The notes: a model not told the origin generated them from the letters alone. Shown: positions 36,920 through 46,674, counted from the first letter of the stretch. The stretch: DNA of 64,000 nucleotides from Cellvibrionales bacterium UBA4451 (GCA_002390285.1 DGPB01000014.1:124001-188000); one strand, 5' to 3'. A program made the numbers and translations.

Positions 36920-36970
36920 TCTCCAGGTCTGCCTACAAACTGATCAACTATAGACTGACTAATCTGATGT

Positions 36971-37747
36971 TTACTGACCAAATACCTTCTTTAGCAACGC
37001 GGTAGTTTGCTTGACCGGATCTTTCCGAATAGCCGCTTCTTCCTTGGCCAGATAATAGAAAATCCCATCCATCCCTTTGTTGATCGTGTACTCCGTGAGG
37101 TCAGCTTTGATATCCGGCACCAATGGGATGGTTTTGTAGTTACTCATAATGGTGTCGTAGGTTTGCACAGCCCCCACCTCACTCAAACTATTTTCAATCA
37201 CCGGGCGCATTTCATCCGCTAATTCCGGGCCCATCTTTTCTCTAAAATAGCTCGTGGCTGAATCATCTGGACCATTATAAATTTTCTTGGCATCTTCAAT
37301 ACTCATATTGGTGATAGCGGCCAAAAACAGTTCCTTGGCCTTTGGCGTTGCAGCTTCTGCACCACGATTTAGCTTGGTTTCCAGGTCATCCATCATCCCG
37401 CCCATACCCACGGTATCGAGCAAAGCCTTGGCCTGTTGAATTTGAGCTGGTAGCGGGATATGAATCGCCTCATCAAGATTGAAGCCCTCGGGCTTGCCCA
37501 GTTGATTTACCACATTCTCCGTGCCTACTTTTAGCGCATCTTTAAGGCCCGCACTGATATCTTGAACGCTAAGATCGTCAACACCCAGCCCCGACAGCGT
37601 GGCGTCCGTACCGGTGGTAGCGCTCTCCGTATCAGAGTTAACAATACCATCCAACACACTTTTACCGGTATCCCACCAACTTCCTGCGCTCACGGGTAAT
37701 TGTAATACCATCAACGAGATCCCAATTAGAACGGTAGTTTTATTCAT
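36971..37747 (-). CDS. DUF4197 exported protein
   Basis: 258 residues with a signal peptide (cleavage near VSAGS). The rest is helical with the DUF4197 pattern: GLKDALKVGTENVVNQLG, IHIPLP, LNRGAEAATPKAKELFLAAI, and the C-terminal GMDGIFYYLAKEEAAIRKDP. The family is common in proteobacterial periplasms and its function is not known. It is a single gene, divergent from rhlE. Confidence 0.88.
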   Translation of the reverse strand: MNKTTVLIGISLMVLQLPVSAGSWWDTGKSVLDGIVNSDTESATTGTDATLSGLGVDDLSVQDISAGLKDALKVGTENVVNQLGKPEGFNLDEAIHIPLPAQIQQAKALLDTVGMGGMMDDLETKLNRGAEAATPKAKELFLAAITNMSIEDAKKIYNGPDDSATSYFREKMGPELADEMRPVIENSLSEVGAVQTYDTIMSNYKTIPLVPDIKADLTEYTINKGMDGIFYYLAKEEAAIRKDPVKQTTALLKKVFGQ

Positions 37748-37937
37748 GTGAGGCCTCCAAGCCTGGATAGTAAGTAGATGACAAGCAGCCGTAGCTTATC
37801 ATGAGCTCAACACTATGGGCGATACAGAGAGCTACGCCAAAAGCCACGTCAAGATTCTGTCAATAATACACGGTTAACCGTTTATACTTCATCATCGCAT
37901 CACATCCTTACCCATGCTCGCGACAAGAGATCCATTA

Positions 37938-39314
37938 ATGAGTTTTACTGCCTTCGGCTTATCCGCCCCACTCCTCGATGCTGTCGCCGAACAGGGCTAC
38001 GACACGCCCACGCCCATTCAGTCCAAGGCCATACCGGCAGCAATGCAGGGTAAAGATGTGATGGCGGCGGCTCAAACGGGTACTGGGAAAACAGCAAGCT
38101 TTGCTCTACCCATACTAGAAAAGCTATCTAAAGGTGAGCCCGCCCAAGCCAATCAAGTACGTGCTCTGATATTAGCCCCCACCCGCGAACTGGCGGCACA
38201 AGTTGCAGATAGCGTAGCCACCTATGGTAAAAACTTGCCCCTGCGCTATGCTGTGGTATATGGCGGGGTAAAAATCAACCCTCAGATGATGAAGCTGCGC
38301 AAAGGTGTTGATATTCTGGTGGCAACACCTGGACGCTTGTTGGATCTATACAACCAAAATGCGGTGAAGTTTAAACAACTGAAAGTACTGGTGTTGGACG
38401 AGGCTGACCGCATGTTGGATATGGGCTTTATCCAGGACATTAGTAAAATTCTGTCAATATTACCAAAACAGCGCCAAAATCTGATGTTCTCCGCCACATT
38501 TTCTGACGAAATTCGCAAGCTGGCCAAAGGTCTGGTCAACAACCCTGTTGAGATTTCCGTCGACCCACGGAACACCACCGCAGTCACCGTCAAACAGTGG
38601 ATTCATCCCGTAGACAAGAAGCAGAAGCCCGCACTGCTTGCCGAGCTCATTCAGCACAATAAATGGGAAAGAGTTTTGGTTTTTACTAAAACCAAAAAAG
38701 GGGCCAACCAACTTGTCAACTATTTGAACAATGAGGGTATTAAAGCTGCGGCAATTCATGGTGATAAAAGCCAAGCCATCCGCACTAAAACCTTGGCTGA
38801 CTTTAAACGGACTGACGCACAAAAAGGGTCGATTAAAATTTTAGTTGCCACCGATGTGGCCGCACGAGGATTGGATATTGATCAGCTGCCACAGGTCGTT
38901 AATTTCGACCTACCCATCGTAGCGGAAGATTATATACATCGTATTGGCCGCACCGGTCGGGCAGGCTCTAAAGGGCAGGCAATTTCACTGGTCAGCGCCG
39001 ATGAATTCAAAGAACTTACAGAGATTGAACGACTGATAAAACAGCTATTAATACGTAAATTGGTTGATGGTTTTGAGCCGAACCACAACGTCCCTGAATC
39101 AAAGCTAAACCTTCGCCCCAAAAAACCAAAGAAGCCCAATAAACCCAAGACTGGCCTGAATAGTAGCAAACAGTCTAACGAACATTCTGAGGGCAAGAAA
39201 TCTGGGATAAAGAACAAAATACGTAGCGGGGCCCGGAAACCCACTGAAGGAAACACGAGTAACAAAAAATCGGGGGGATTAAATCTTCAGGCCAGGAAAA
39301 AACCTTTGAGTTAA
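37938..39314 (+). CDS. rhlE: DEAD-box RNA helicase, RhlE type
   Basis: 458 residues from the ATG at 37938 (MSFTAFGLSAPLLDAV), the RhlE-type start; an ATG 24 bases upstream adds eight untypical residues. Helicase motifs in order: Q motif TPIQ, AQTGTGKT, PTRELAAQ, VLDEADRMLDMGF, SATFS, DVAARGLDI and HRIGRTGRAG. The last 80 residues are a basic Lys/Pro-rich tail likely to bind RNA. Cold or ribosome-assembly roles are typical of the family. Confidence 0.93.
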   Translation: MSFTAFGLSAPLLDAVAEQGYDTPTPIQSKAIPAAMQGKDVMAAAQTGTGKTASFALPILEKLSKGEPAQANQVRALILAPTRELAAQVADSVATYGKNLPLRYAVVYGGVKINPQMMKLRKGVDILVATPGRLLDLYNQNAVKFKQLKVLVLDEADRMLDMGFIQDISKILSILPKQRQNLMFSATFSDEIRKLAKGLVNNPVEISVDPRNTTAVTVKQWIHPVDKKQKPALLAELIQHNKWERVLVFTKTKKGANQLVNYLNNEGIKAAAIHGDKSQAIRTKTLADFKRTDAQKGSIKILVATDVAARGLDIDQLPQVVNFDLPIVAEDYIHRIGRTGRAGSKGQAISLVSADEFKELTEIERLIKQLLIRKLVDGFEPNHNVPESKLNLRPKKPKKPNKPKTGLNSSKQSNEHSEGKKSGIKNKIRSGARKPTEGNTSNKKSGGLNLQARKKPLS

Positions 39315-39374
39315 GCCTTCGCACTAACCTCTGAAGTCAACTTCTCTAGCCAACCCCTCAAGCCCTCTTTAATC

Positions 39375-39767
39375 CTATTTCTTACCTTTCAACATATCGC
39401 CAAGACTCGCAAAGGGATTATGAGTCGCAGCCGCTTTCTCTGTATTCGTTGAGGTATTACCAAGCTCCACTTCGGTGTAGCGTGAGTGTTCGTTGTCATG
39501 GCAATAGAGGCACAATAGCTCCCAGTTACTACCATCTGATGGATTATTGTCATGATTGTGATCACGATGATGAACCGTTAACTGACTTAGATTTTGACGG
39601 GTAAACTCACGGGCACAACGGCCGCAAACCCAAGGATAAATTTTAAGCGATCGCTCACGGTAACCCATCTCTCGGTCTTCCCGTGAACGACGAGCTTCGG
39701 CAACAATACTGTTGAGCTTGCCTGATGACTTATTTGATGACTTATTTGATGGCTGGTCTGATGACAT
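39375..39767 (-). CDS. yajD: YajD-like HNH nuclease
   Basis: 130 residues. The YajD core is strongly conserved: GYRERSLKIYPWVCGRCAREF, LTVHHRDHNHDNNPSDGSNWE and LLCLYCHDNEHSRYTE. These supply two CxxC zinc pairs and the HNH catalytic histidines. The N-terminus carries a tandem NKSS repeat coded by two identical 12-base units (39724-39747). Likely a zinc-stabilised HNH endonuclease with unknown target. Confidence 0.92.
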   Translation of the reverse strand: MSSDQPSNKSSNKSSGKLNSIVAEARRSREDREMGYRERSLKIYPWVCGRCAREFTRQNLSQLTVHHRDHNHDNNPSDGSNWELLCLYCHDNEHSRYTEVELGNTSTNTEKAAATHNPFASLGDMLKGKK

Positions 39768-39821
39768 GATGACGCTCTGGTAGATAACTCTCTGGTAGCG
39801 GCTCCGCCCAAATAGTACTTG

Positions 39822-40871
39822 TTACACAGGGGTGGCGAGTAATTCACTAAGGTGTCTATCTACCTGTTCTGCATATTTTGGCTCCAAACCAAAAAGCCCC
39901 AAATGCCCCCAATCAGTTTCAACTACCCTTAACTCACTATTTGCGACCATCTTCTGATTATCTTCGCAATCCCTAGGAGGAAAGAACATATCGGTACTAA
40001 TGGGCATTACAAACATCTTGGCGGTAATTAGCCCTAAAGCCTTTTCTAGATCACCTCCAGTATTTCTACTGACATCACCGCGCTGCCACTTCCAAGCAAG
40101 ACAGAGTAGGTCATTTGGGTCCATGGATAAAAAATAACCCTGAGTAAAACCCACATAAAAATCTTCAAGGGACGAAAAACCGAGTTGACGCCACAACTCT
40201 TTTTTAAACATTTCGGTGCTAAACCCCATCACCGACCAAAGATCGGCGTGTCGACGCAATCCTCGATGCACTGCATGAGGTTCTGCATAATAACCATCTT
40301 CCCAGGCCGGATCTGACGTAATCGCTTCGTTTAACGTTTTTACAAATAAAAAATCATGCGGTGTATTCTTGGCTGTTCCCGCGATAGGAGCAGCTCGCTT
40401 GACCATATCAGGGTAGCGTACCGCCCACTCCCAAGTTTGCTGTGCACCCATCGAACCTCCCACCACTAGGGCCAGGGAATCGATGCCATATTTTTCAGTG
40501 ACTAACATATGCTGCGCCCGAACATCATCCCCAATTCTCACATGTGGAAAGTTAGCCGCGCTTAATGGGCCTGATGTATTGTGAGGCGATGTGGATAAAC
40601 CATTGCCTATCTGATTAACGATGATGACAAAATACTTATCGGGATCAATTGCCCGTCCCTGTCCTACGTAAACTTGCTCCATGATTTTGCTGGTACCCGA
40701 GTACCAGGTTGTCATCAATATAGCGTTATCTTTATTGGGGTTTAATTGACCGAAGGTCGTATAGGCCAGCTGACAGTTACGTAGGGTTCCACCGCTCTCC
40801 AGCTGAAAATCACCGAGGTCAAAAAGATCATAGGGGCCATGATTTTCTTGTGAGTAATACTCATTCATCAT
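39822..40871 (-). CDS. Alpha/beta hydrolase, homoserine O-acetyltransferase (MetX)-like
   Basis: 349 residues with the MetX-like fold: QIGNGLSTSP in the oxyanion region, the nucleophile elbow GGSMGAQQTWEWA, an Asp in ISTDMFFPPRD and a His in TDWGHLGLFG. True MetX enzymes have a more canonical homoserine-binding set, and this belongs to a divergent group often annotated as alpha/beta hydrolase or putative acyltransferase. No other methionine genes are adjacent, so the substrate is uncertain. It starts with two adjacent ATG codons with AGGAGAATG upstream. Confidence 0.8.
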   Translation of the reverse strand: MMNEYYSQENHGPYDLFDLGDFQLESGGTLRNCQLAYTTFGQLNPNKDNAILMTTWYSGTSKIMEQVYVGQGRAIDPDKYFVIIVNQIGNGLSTSPHNTSGPLSAANFPHVRIGDDVRAQHMLVTEKYGIDSLALVVGGSMGAQQTWEWAVRYPDMVKRAAPIAGTAKNTPHDFLFVKTLNEAITSDPAWEDGYYAEPHAVHRGLRRHADLWSVMGFSTEMFKKELWRQLGFSSLEDFYVGFTQGYFLSMDPNDLLCLAWKWQRGDVSRNTGGDLEKALGLITAKMFVMPISTDMFFPPRDCEDNQKMVANSELRVVETDWGHLGLFGLEPKYAEQVDRHLSELLATPV

Positions 40872-41104
40872 CAGTCATTCTCCTTATTTGGGTTGGCGAA
40901 AAAAGCACGGAGTAGGGAATTTATCATCAAATTAAAAACACCATAACCATTGTTGGTTACTTGGCGTCTTTCATAGACAAAAGAGTTAATGCCGGTTGAG
41001 TATCTCTGTGTCTGCTGGTGAGAGATTAAACATAAGCCTGAAGCAAAAATCCAGAATAACGATAATTCTAATCCAAGGCCACCCAATTCAGCAGTCCAAT
41101 GTCA

Positions 41105-41956
41105 TTATAATTGTTCGATTCCGTAGGGCGTTTCCAGCTTTATACGCCAGTTTCCCTTGCTACGGTATACCCAACCCTGAACTTCAATATACTGGCCCTG
41201 CAGATGCTCAAACCACATTTTGGTGAATCGGTGCTGATGCTCAGAATAAAGTATCACAGTAATATTGTTATCCAACACTAACCGCCAGTGCTTAGCTGTT
41301 TGAACTCTAGTTACTCTTCCCTGAACTCGTTGAAAGCCACCTTGATTGAGCTGCCCGGCCGGTACGGGTGGAATACTGTCGTCCCACACACCCAACTGAG
41401 CATCCCTACCCCGTTGTTCTGCTTTAGATAAGCACTTGGCAAGGGTTAGGTTTGGCGGAATGGCGACATGGTAGGCCAGCCCCTGCTGCAATAAGTACTG
41501 CTCAAGGTTTTCCCCCGCTTCGTTGTATAGATGTCCCAACCAACGGCCATAGTGATCTTTGGTTTGAGCGTCCAATAACAATTCAATACGGCGGGCTTGA
41601 TGCACAAACCTGCTAACTTCTTTTTGGGCAAGACGGGAAAAGGGCTGGTCCGGCTGACCATCCCGACCTATCTCAGTGGCATTGATTCCCACTAACCGAA
41701 CCTTACGTCCATCAGACAGTGTCAGGGTATCCCCATCATAAACGCTGGCGACGCGAACGGTCTGGGTTTTGGCAAAGGGTGTACAACGATTTGGTTTTTG
41801 AATTGAGCTTTGAGTCGTGCTTTGAGTCGTGCTTTGAGGTGATTCGCTGTCCGCACTACAACCAGCGACCAAACAAAAAGCAGATAAGCCAGAAATGAAA
41901 ACAGCGCTCAGAGCAGATGCTCGGAGCGCTTTTCGGCTGCCTCGAAAGGCAAACAT
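41105..41956 (-). CDS. SNase-like nuclease lipoprotein
   Basis: 283 residues from the ATG at 41956, giving a lipoprotein signal ending in LVAGC. A low-complexity TTQSTTQSS linker, coded by tandem 12-base repeats (41809-41832), follows. The staphylococcal nuclease domain has VYDGDTLTL, KVRLVGINATEIGR and HYGRWLGHLY, with the catalytic Arg/Glu set plausible. About 100 further residues form an OB-like tail. It is downstream of rpmE and upstream neighbours are priA, an order I recall in Pseudomonas. A longer in-frame start exists but overlaps rpmE. Confidence 0.85.
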   Translation of the reverse strand: MFAFRGSRKALRASALSAVFISGLSAFCLVAGCSADSESPQSTTQSTTQSSIQKPNRCTPFAKTQTVRVASVYDGDTLTLSDGRKVRLVGINATEIGRDGQPDQPFSRLAQKEVSRFVHQARRIELLLDAQTKDHYGRWLGHLYNEAGENLEQYLLQQGLAYHVAIPPNLTLAKCLSKAEQRGRDAQLGVWDDSIPPVPAGQLNQGGFQRVQGRVTRVQTAKHWRLVLDNNITVILYSEHQHRFTKMWFEHLQGQYIEVQGWVYRSKGNWRIKLETPYGIEQL

Positions 41957-41966
41957 TATGGCGTTA

Positions 41967-42179
41967 TTATTTGGCGGGACGACCAGAAAAACGCTTATTA
42001 AAGCGGTCGATTCGGCCACCGCTATCAGCAGTTTTCTGCTTGCCGGTATAGAAAGGGTGACACTGGGAGCACACATCCACGTGGATGCTGTCGCTCAGCG
42101 TAGAGCCTACTTCAATGACTGTGCCACAGCTACATGTTGCTGTCAGCGTGCCGTAATTTGGGTGAATCTCAGTTTTCAT
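41967..42179 (-). CDS. rpmE: Ribosomal protein bL31, zinc-binding form
   Basis: 70 residues with the zinc ribbon C16, C18, C37 and C40, the C+ form of bL31. The motif order MKTEIHPNYG, CSCGTVIEVGST, VCSQCHPFYTGKQK is typical. In zinc shortage many bacteria replace it with a C- paralogue. It is divergent from priA (167 bases apart) and followed by the SNase lipoprotein. Confidence 0.97.
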   Translation of the reverse strand: MKTEIHPNYGTLTATCSCGTVIEVGSTLSDSIHVDVCSQCHPFYTGKQKTADSGGRIDRFNKRFSGRPAK

Positions 42180-42345
42180 TTTCTCTTTGCCTCAATGTCT
42201 TGCATACCGCCACCCAATCGTCATACTGTTGAGCACCATATGCCGCCTTCTAAACGGAGGGCGCATACTACCAGAAAACAATAGACATTCAAGGTATCCG
42301 AACAAATACCCACCAAAGACTAACGACAAGTAATAATGACCGGTA

Positions 42346-44622
42346 ATGATCAGTAATAAAACCCCTACAATTTATCAGGTTGCAGTGCCTTCACCCCTTC
42401 GGCGTTTGTTTGACTATTTACCTCCAAGTACCCTACCAACAAGCACTTTACCACTAACCAATAGCACAGAAGCTGGCGCCAACTCACTGTTGCCTGGGGT
42501 AAGGGTCCTAGTCCCTTTTGGCAGGCGCAAGGTCGTGGGCATCATTGTTAGTACCCGCCAGAAAAGCAGTGTTTCCCTAGCCAAGTTAAAACCCATTGAT
42601 AGCGTGCTTGATATAGAGCCATTAGTGCCACAACAGCTCTTTGAGTTGTACCAGTGGGCTGCCAGTTATTACCAGCACCCCATTGGCGATGCTCTTAGTA
42701 GTGCTCTGCCGGCTTTGCTGCGTAAAGGTGAAGCAATACCAGAGAAAAATGAGACACACTGGCAATTGACCGAACAGGGTAAAGGCCTGCCAGATACGGC
42801 TCTGAGCCGGGCACCCAAGCAGCAGCAGGCGCTTAACTTGTTGCAGAAGAACTTGTTGCTGGAGAAAAAAACAGCCAGCCGGGATGATTTTAAGCAGCTC
42901 GACACCTCCATCTCGGTGTTGCGACAACTGGAACAAAAAGGGCTGATTGAAACAGTCAAGATTCAGCCAGACAGCCCAATATTTGATGTGGAGAATCTTC
43001 TATCTGAACAACCGCTAACCCTCTACCCGGAACAGCAGCAAGCGCTGGATAATATCAACCTGCATGGGTTTAACCCCTACCTGCTTCATGGCGAAACAGG
43101 GAGTGGTAAAACGGAGGTGTATTTACAGGCCATTGAAAAAATTCTGCGCTATGGTCGACAGGCTCTGATTCTAATCCCGGAAATCAGTCTGACACCTCAA
43201 ACCCAGCGCCGCTTTCAGATGCGATTTAACTGCCCCATTGCCGTGCTGCATTCTGGCCTTACCGATAGGGAAAGAGCCCTTGCCTGGAATGCAGCACGCA
43301 CTGGCCAAGCGCCTATTGTATTGGGAACCCGATCTGCCATTTTTACCCCGCTAAAGTCTCCTGGGCTACTGATTGTCGATGAAGAGCACGATAGTTCTTT
43401 CAAACAACAGGAGGGCTTTCGTTACTCAGCCAGAGATCTGGCAGTAATACGTGCCTACCGAGAATCCATACCCTTGATTCTGGGGTCAGCCACACCTTCT
43501 CTGGAATCCCTGTATAACTGTGAACAAGACCGCTACACAAAGCTGGTGCTTTCAAGCCGTCCGGGCAATGCAGTGCAACCCCGCTGGCAACCGGTTGATA
43601 TACGTAAAGCCAACTTATCCAGCGGTTATTCCCGCGAATTAATTGACGCCATCACCGACACCCTGGCTGCTGGTAATCAGGCCTTGGTCTTTCTCAATCG
43701 TCGAGGCTTTGCCCCAACACTCAGCTGTCACGAATGTGGCTGGATCGCCAACTGTCATCGCTGTGAGGCTAGGCTGACTGTTCACCGAAGCCCAAACCGG
43801 CTGCTCTGTCACCACTGCGAACACATGGAACCCGTACCCGCCAGTTGTTCGTTTTGCCACAGTGCTCATCTGCAATGTATTGGCCAAGGTACAGAGAAAA
43901 GCGAAGAAACCCTTGAGGCGATGTTCCCGAACACTCCGGTTATCCGAGTGGATCGCGATACCACTCGCGGCAAACAAGCGATGCAGGCGATTGTCGATCA
44001 GGTTAATCGTGGCGAACCCTGCATTCTGGTGGGTACTCAGTTACTGGCCAAAGGCCACCACTTCCCCAACGTTACGCTGGTGGCCATACTGGATGCCGAT
44101 GGTGGATTATTCAGCCCCGACTTCAGGGCACCGGAAAAAATGGGGCAATTGATCACCCAAGTGGCTGGACGCGCAGGTCGTGGTGATAAGCCAGGCACGG
44201 TGGTTCTGCAAAGCCACCACTGCGATCACCCCTTAATAGCAACGCTTACTCAACAAGGCTACAACGCGTTTAGTGAAGAACTCATTAGAGAGCGACAGCT
44301 GACGCAACTTCCCCCCTACCGACACATGGCACTGATTCGTTCCGAAGCCGCCAACAGCGCATCTGCCGTGCAATTTCTTAAGTTTGTTCGACAATGCGCG
44401 GAACGATTGTTACCCGCCACCGATAAAATCGGCTATTTGGGGCCGCTGCCCGCCCCGATGGAAAAACGCAATGGTCGATTCCGGCATCAACTCAGTATTA
44501 TCTGCTCCGAGCGCCCCACCCTACAGAGAATGATGACGATACTCTGTCAGGAACTGGAACAATCCCGACTAGCCAACAAAGTCCGCTGGTCGGTGGATAT
44601 TGACCCTCAAGATATGACCTAG
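42346..44622 (+). CDS. priA: Primosomal replication restart helicase PriA
   Basis: 758 residues. A 3'-DNA-binding domain (about 1-105) is followed by a winged-helix linker and the helicase core. Walker A GETGSGKTEVYL is near residue 250 and the DEEH box is in LLIVDEEHDSSFKQ. Two zinc sites come from CHECGWIANCHRCEARL and LLCHHCEHMEPVPASCSFC. The later motif VAGRAGRGDKPG is helicase motif VI. It restarts stalled replication forks. The N-terminal proline-rich insertion (residues 25-38) is a lineage feature. Confidence 0.97.
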   Translation: MISNKTPTIYQVAVPSPLRRLFDYLPPSTLPTSTLPLTNSTEAGANSLLPGVRVLVPFGRRKVVGIIVSTRQKSSVSLAKLKPIDSVLDIEPLVPQQLFELYQWAASYYQHPIGDALSSALPALLRKGEAIPEKNETHWQLTEQGKGLPDTALSRAPKQQQALNLLQKNLLLEKKTASRDDFKQLDTSISVLRQLEQKGLIETVKIQPDSPIFDVENLLSEQPLTLYPEQQQALDNINLHGFNPYLLHGETGSGKTEVYLQAIEKILRYGRQALILIPEISLTPQTQRRFQMRFNCPIAVLHSGLTDRERALAWNAARTGQAPIVLGTRSAIFTPLKSPGLLIVDEEHDSSFKQQEGFRYSARDLAVIRAYRESIPLILGSATPSLESLYNCEQDRYTKLVLSSRPGNAVQPRWQPVDIRKANLSSGYSRELIDAITDTLAAGNQALVFLNRRGFAPTLSCHECGWIANCHRCEARLTVHRSPNRLLCHHCEHMEPVPASCSFCHSAHLQCIGQGTEKSEETLEAMFPNTPVIRVDRDTTRGKQAMQAIVDQVNRGEPCILVGTQLLAKGHHFPNVTLVAILDADGGLFSPDFRAPEKMGQLITQVAGRAGRGDKPGTVVLQSHHCDHPLIATLTQQGYNAFSEELIRERQLTQLPPYRHMALIRSEAANSASAVQFLKFVRQCAERLLPATDKIGYLGPLPAPMEKRNGRFRHQLSIICSERPTLQRMMTILCQELEQSRLANKVRWSVDIDPQDMT

Positions 44623-44747
44623 CGCAGACACGCTTTGAATAGCATCAACCGTGTTTAATATCGACGCTGACAGACTTCATATAAGCTCTGGAAGACAAGC
44701 CCGCTTCTCAATACAATGGCGACCACAACAGGACTACAGGCAACAGT

Positions 44748-45323
44748 ATGACCCGGGACTACGCCAAAAAGCCTAACGGCCGCCGAACCACCAACCGTAA
44801 GACCAAGAAACATTCTGGTCATCAGGGTGCTCCCGGCTGGCTTTGGCTGCTAGCAGGCGTACTGCTGGGCGCTCTGATCATGGGATTGATGCAACTGACG
44901 GAAATTTCCCCAGAGGACGTAGCAAAAGCCCAGAGTGAAGCAAACGTAGGCTCTCGAGAAGACGCCCATGACGACGACAGCCCCAAACCCCGGTTTGACT
45001 TCTACACCCTGTTGCGCGACTCCGAAGTTATTGTTCCGGATACCCCCGACACCAACAACACCTCAACGCCACTCGTGGCAGATGATGAAGTGTTCCTACT
45101 ACAGGTAGGCTCCTTTAAAAATAGTCATGATGCCGATAGCCTCCGTGCGAGACTGCTGCTACTGAATCTAAGTGCCAGTATTGAAACCGTCAGTCCTCGC
45201 CGGAATGAAACCTGGCACCGAGTTCTGGTAGGCCCCTACAGTGATCGATCTGAACTGGCCGATGCGCGTAGTCGACTATCAGGTAATGGTATCGACTCAC
45301 TGCTGCTGAAGCGGAAACAGTAA
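44748..45323 (+). CDS. SPOR-domain cell-division protein, FtsN-like
   Basis: 191 residues: a basic cytoplasmic N-terminus (RRTTNRKTKKHSG), one membrane helix (about 30-48, GWLWLLAGVLLGALIMGL), an acidic periplasmic linker, and a C-terminal SPOR domain (about 112-191) with VFLLQVGSFKNSHDADSLRA and HRVLVGPYSDRSELADAR, which binds denuded septal peptidoglycan. It follows priA by 125 bases; argS, which I recall between them in Pseudomonas, is absent. Confidence 0.88.
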   Translation: MTRDYAKKPNGRRTTNRKTKKHSGHQGAPGWLWLLAGVLLGALIMGLMQLTEISPEDVAKAQSEANVGSREDAHDDDSPKPRFDFYTLLRDSEVIVPDTPDTNNTSTPLVADDEVFLLQVGSFKNSHDADSLRARLLLLNLSASIETVSPRRNETWHRVLVGPYSDRSELADARSRLSGNGIDSLLLKRKQ

Positions 45324-45986
45324 TACCTTCTCTGCTAAATTACTTATCCAAGAAATAGCTCAACAGTATTCTAAACAACGGCTATCTTCTAAATAGCAGC
45401 TAACTACAGCCGCTTAAATTTTCAGTCTTCCTCACTGCAAGTTATCCCCATCTCCTAGCACGTCAACACCCTAAATCAGGAGTCGATATTAAGAGCTAAT
45501 GACTTCTGCTCAAGAGGAAAGCGGTATTAAGTGTTTGATTATAAAGGGTGCTGATTTATGATCAGCGGAAAGGGATTGGAAAATAAATAATATGTTATCG
45601 ACAAAATATTTGTCATGAGCACCGCGGTTATTCTCTGAAGTCTCATCTTCGGGTCTATCGGACTAGGCTATTTTGTATATGGGAAAAAGCAATCCAATGT
45701 CGTTGTCCGTTACACGGGTGTTGCTTTGATGGTTTATCCCTATTTCATTCAGGATACGGTAGCGTTGCCTCTGGTTGGCGTTTGTTTACTATTGCTTCCA
45801 AAATTTGTTAAGACTTAAATGTTGATCAAGACTGAGGCACGTATTAATCTTTAATTGGTGCCTAATGTACTAATCTAAATAACAGTACGTAATGAGTAAA
45901 AAACCCCTTTCTTATTGATTCACTTTTTGTTGGTTATCTCACCCTTTTTGATTTACCCATAGGACCTAGAACCTCAGGGGCTAGAA
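45324..45986. other. Region downstream of the SPOR gene
   Basis: 663 bases containing only the interrupted small membrane protein at 45615-45818. The flanks are AT-rich with no hairpin terminator that I can defend. Confidence 0.5.
45615..45818 (+). pseudogene. Small two-helix membrane protein interrupted by TGA
   Basis: A 67-codon frame encodes MSTAVIL, then TGA at codon 8 (45636-45638), then SLIFGSIGLGYFVYGKKQ and a second helix (ALMVYPYFIQDTVALPLVGV) ending LLLLPKFVKT. I recognise the FGSIGLGYFVYGKKQ-type motif from a short, widespread proteobacterial membrane protein family in which the codon-8 position is Trp, so TGG has become TGA. No alternative start codon lies between the TGA and the conserved part. 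It is probably a pseudogene; stop readthrough is the alternative. Function of the family is unknown. Confidence 0.7.
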
Positions 45987-46610
45987 CTAGAACTTCAGCG
46001 TCATCATCAAAAATCCTGAAAAAGCCGCATTGGAAGGGGATAAGCCTGGGTCGACTTCTTTCTTCCCCTCATTGATTAATTTTCGGTATTTTTTGTAGAA
46101 ATCCCAACTAGGCAGTGGCTTGTAAACAGGGTCGTCAATATTAAAATATTGAAGGATGCCTTTTGCCGTGGTGGGTTTTACAAATACCTCCTTAGTCGGG
46201 GCATAGTACTCAGGGATAATGCTAATAATACTCCATTTGGCCAGTGTTTCTGTGGCGAGAAGACTGACCATAGCCTCAAACCCGGCCTGCTGTTTACCAT
46301 GAAGCATCTGACTTAGCGCATTCACTAAAAAGGCCTTTTCATCGCCGCTTAGACGCGCTACAAACCCCTTGAATTTGGGTTTTTCAAACATGGATATCAT
46401 AGATGCACGACTAACAACCTTGACCATGTTTTCGGCTGTGGCCTCAACATTTGAGCAGGCTGTCTTGGAAAAACACTCTTTGGCCAGGCTGACCATTTTG
46501 TCCATTCTGTGTTTCTTGCCGATCTCAATCATGGCGGGATTATTAAAGCCACCCGGATACTGACTAAGAAAATCTGCCTCGGCCTGATGAAGTTTGTTGG
46601 TATCCAGCAT
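45987..46610 (-). CDS. Conserved hypothetical protein, 207 residues
   Basis: No signal peptide; mostly helical, with four cysteines or fewer (ECFSKTACSN). Segments such as LHQAEADFLSQYPGGFNNP and KPTTAKGILQYFNIDDPVYKPLPSWDF look conserved in style. The latter resembles a small peptide-binding or regulatory tail. I do not recognise a family. The start has GGGAGAGTGC upstream. It is followed upstream by smrA on the same strand with a 64-base gap, so they might be co-transcribed. Confidence 0.65.
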   Translation of the reverse strand: MLDTNKLHQAEADFLSQYPGGFNNPAMIEIGKKHRMDKMVSLAKECFSKTACSNVEATAENMVKVVSRASMISMFEKPKFKGFVARLSGDEKAFLVNALSQMLHGKQQAGFEAMVSLLATETLAKWSIISIIPEYYAPTKEVFVKPTTAKGILQYFNIDDPVYKPLPSWDFYKKYRKLINEGKKEVDPGLSPSNAAFSGFLMMTLKF

Positions 46611-46674
46611 GTAAGCACTCTCCCTTGTAGTCTCCTAGCCGAGGTCTGCTAGCAATACGCCATTAAATGGTAAT

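Noticed and set aside
40871..41086. A 71-codon open frame on the minus strand upstream of the MetX-like gene
   Set aside because: It lacks a ribosome-binding site and its composition is that of an intergenic region; no recognisable domain.
45636..45638. Selenocysteine or reassigned TGA in the small membrane protein
   Set aside because: The position is Trp in the family, not Cys. No selenocysteine-insertion hairpin is visible after it, and other genes here use TGA as an ordinary stop (argG, for example).
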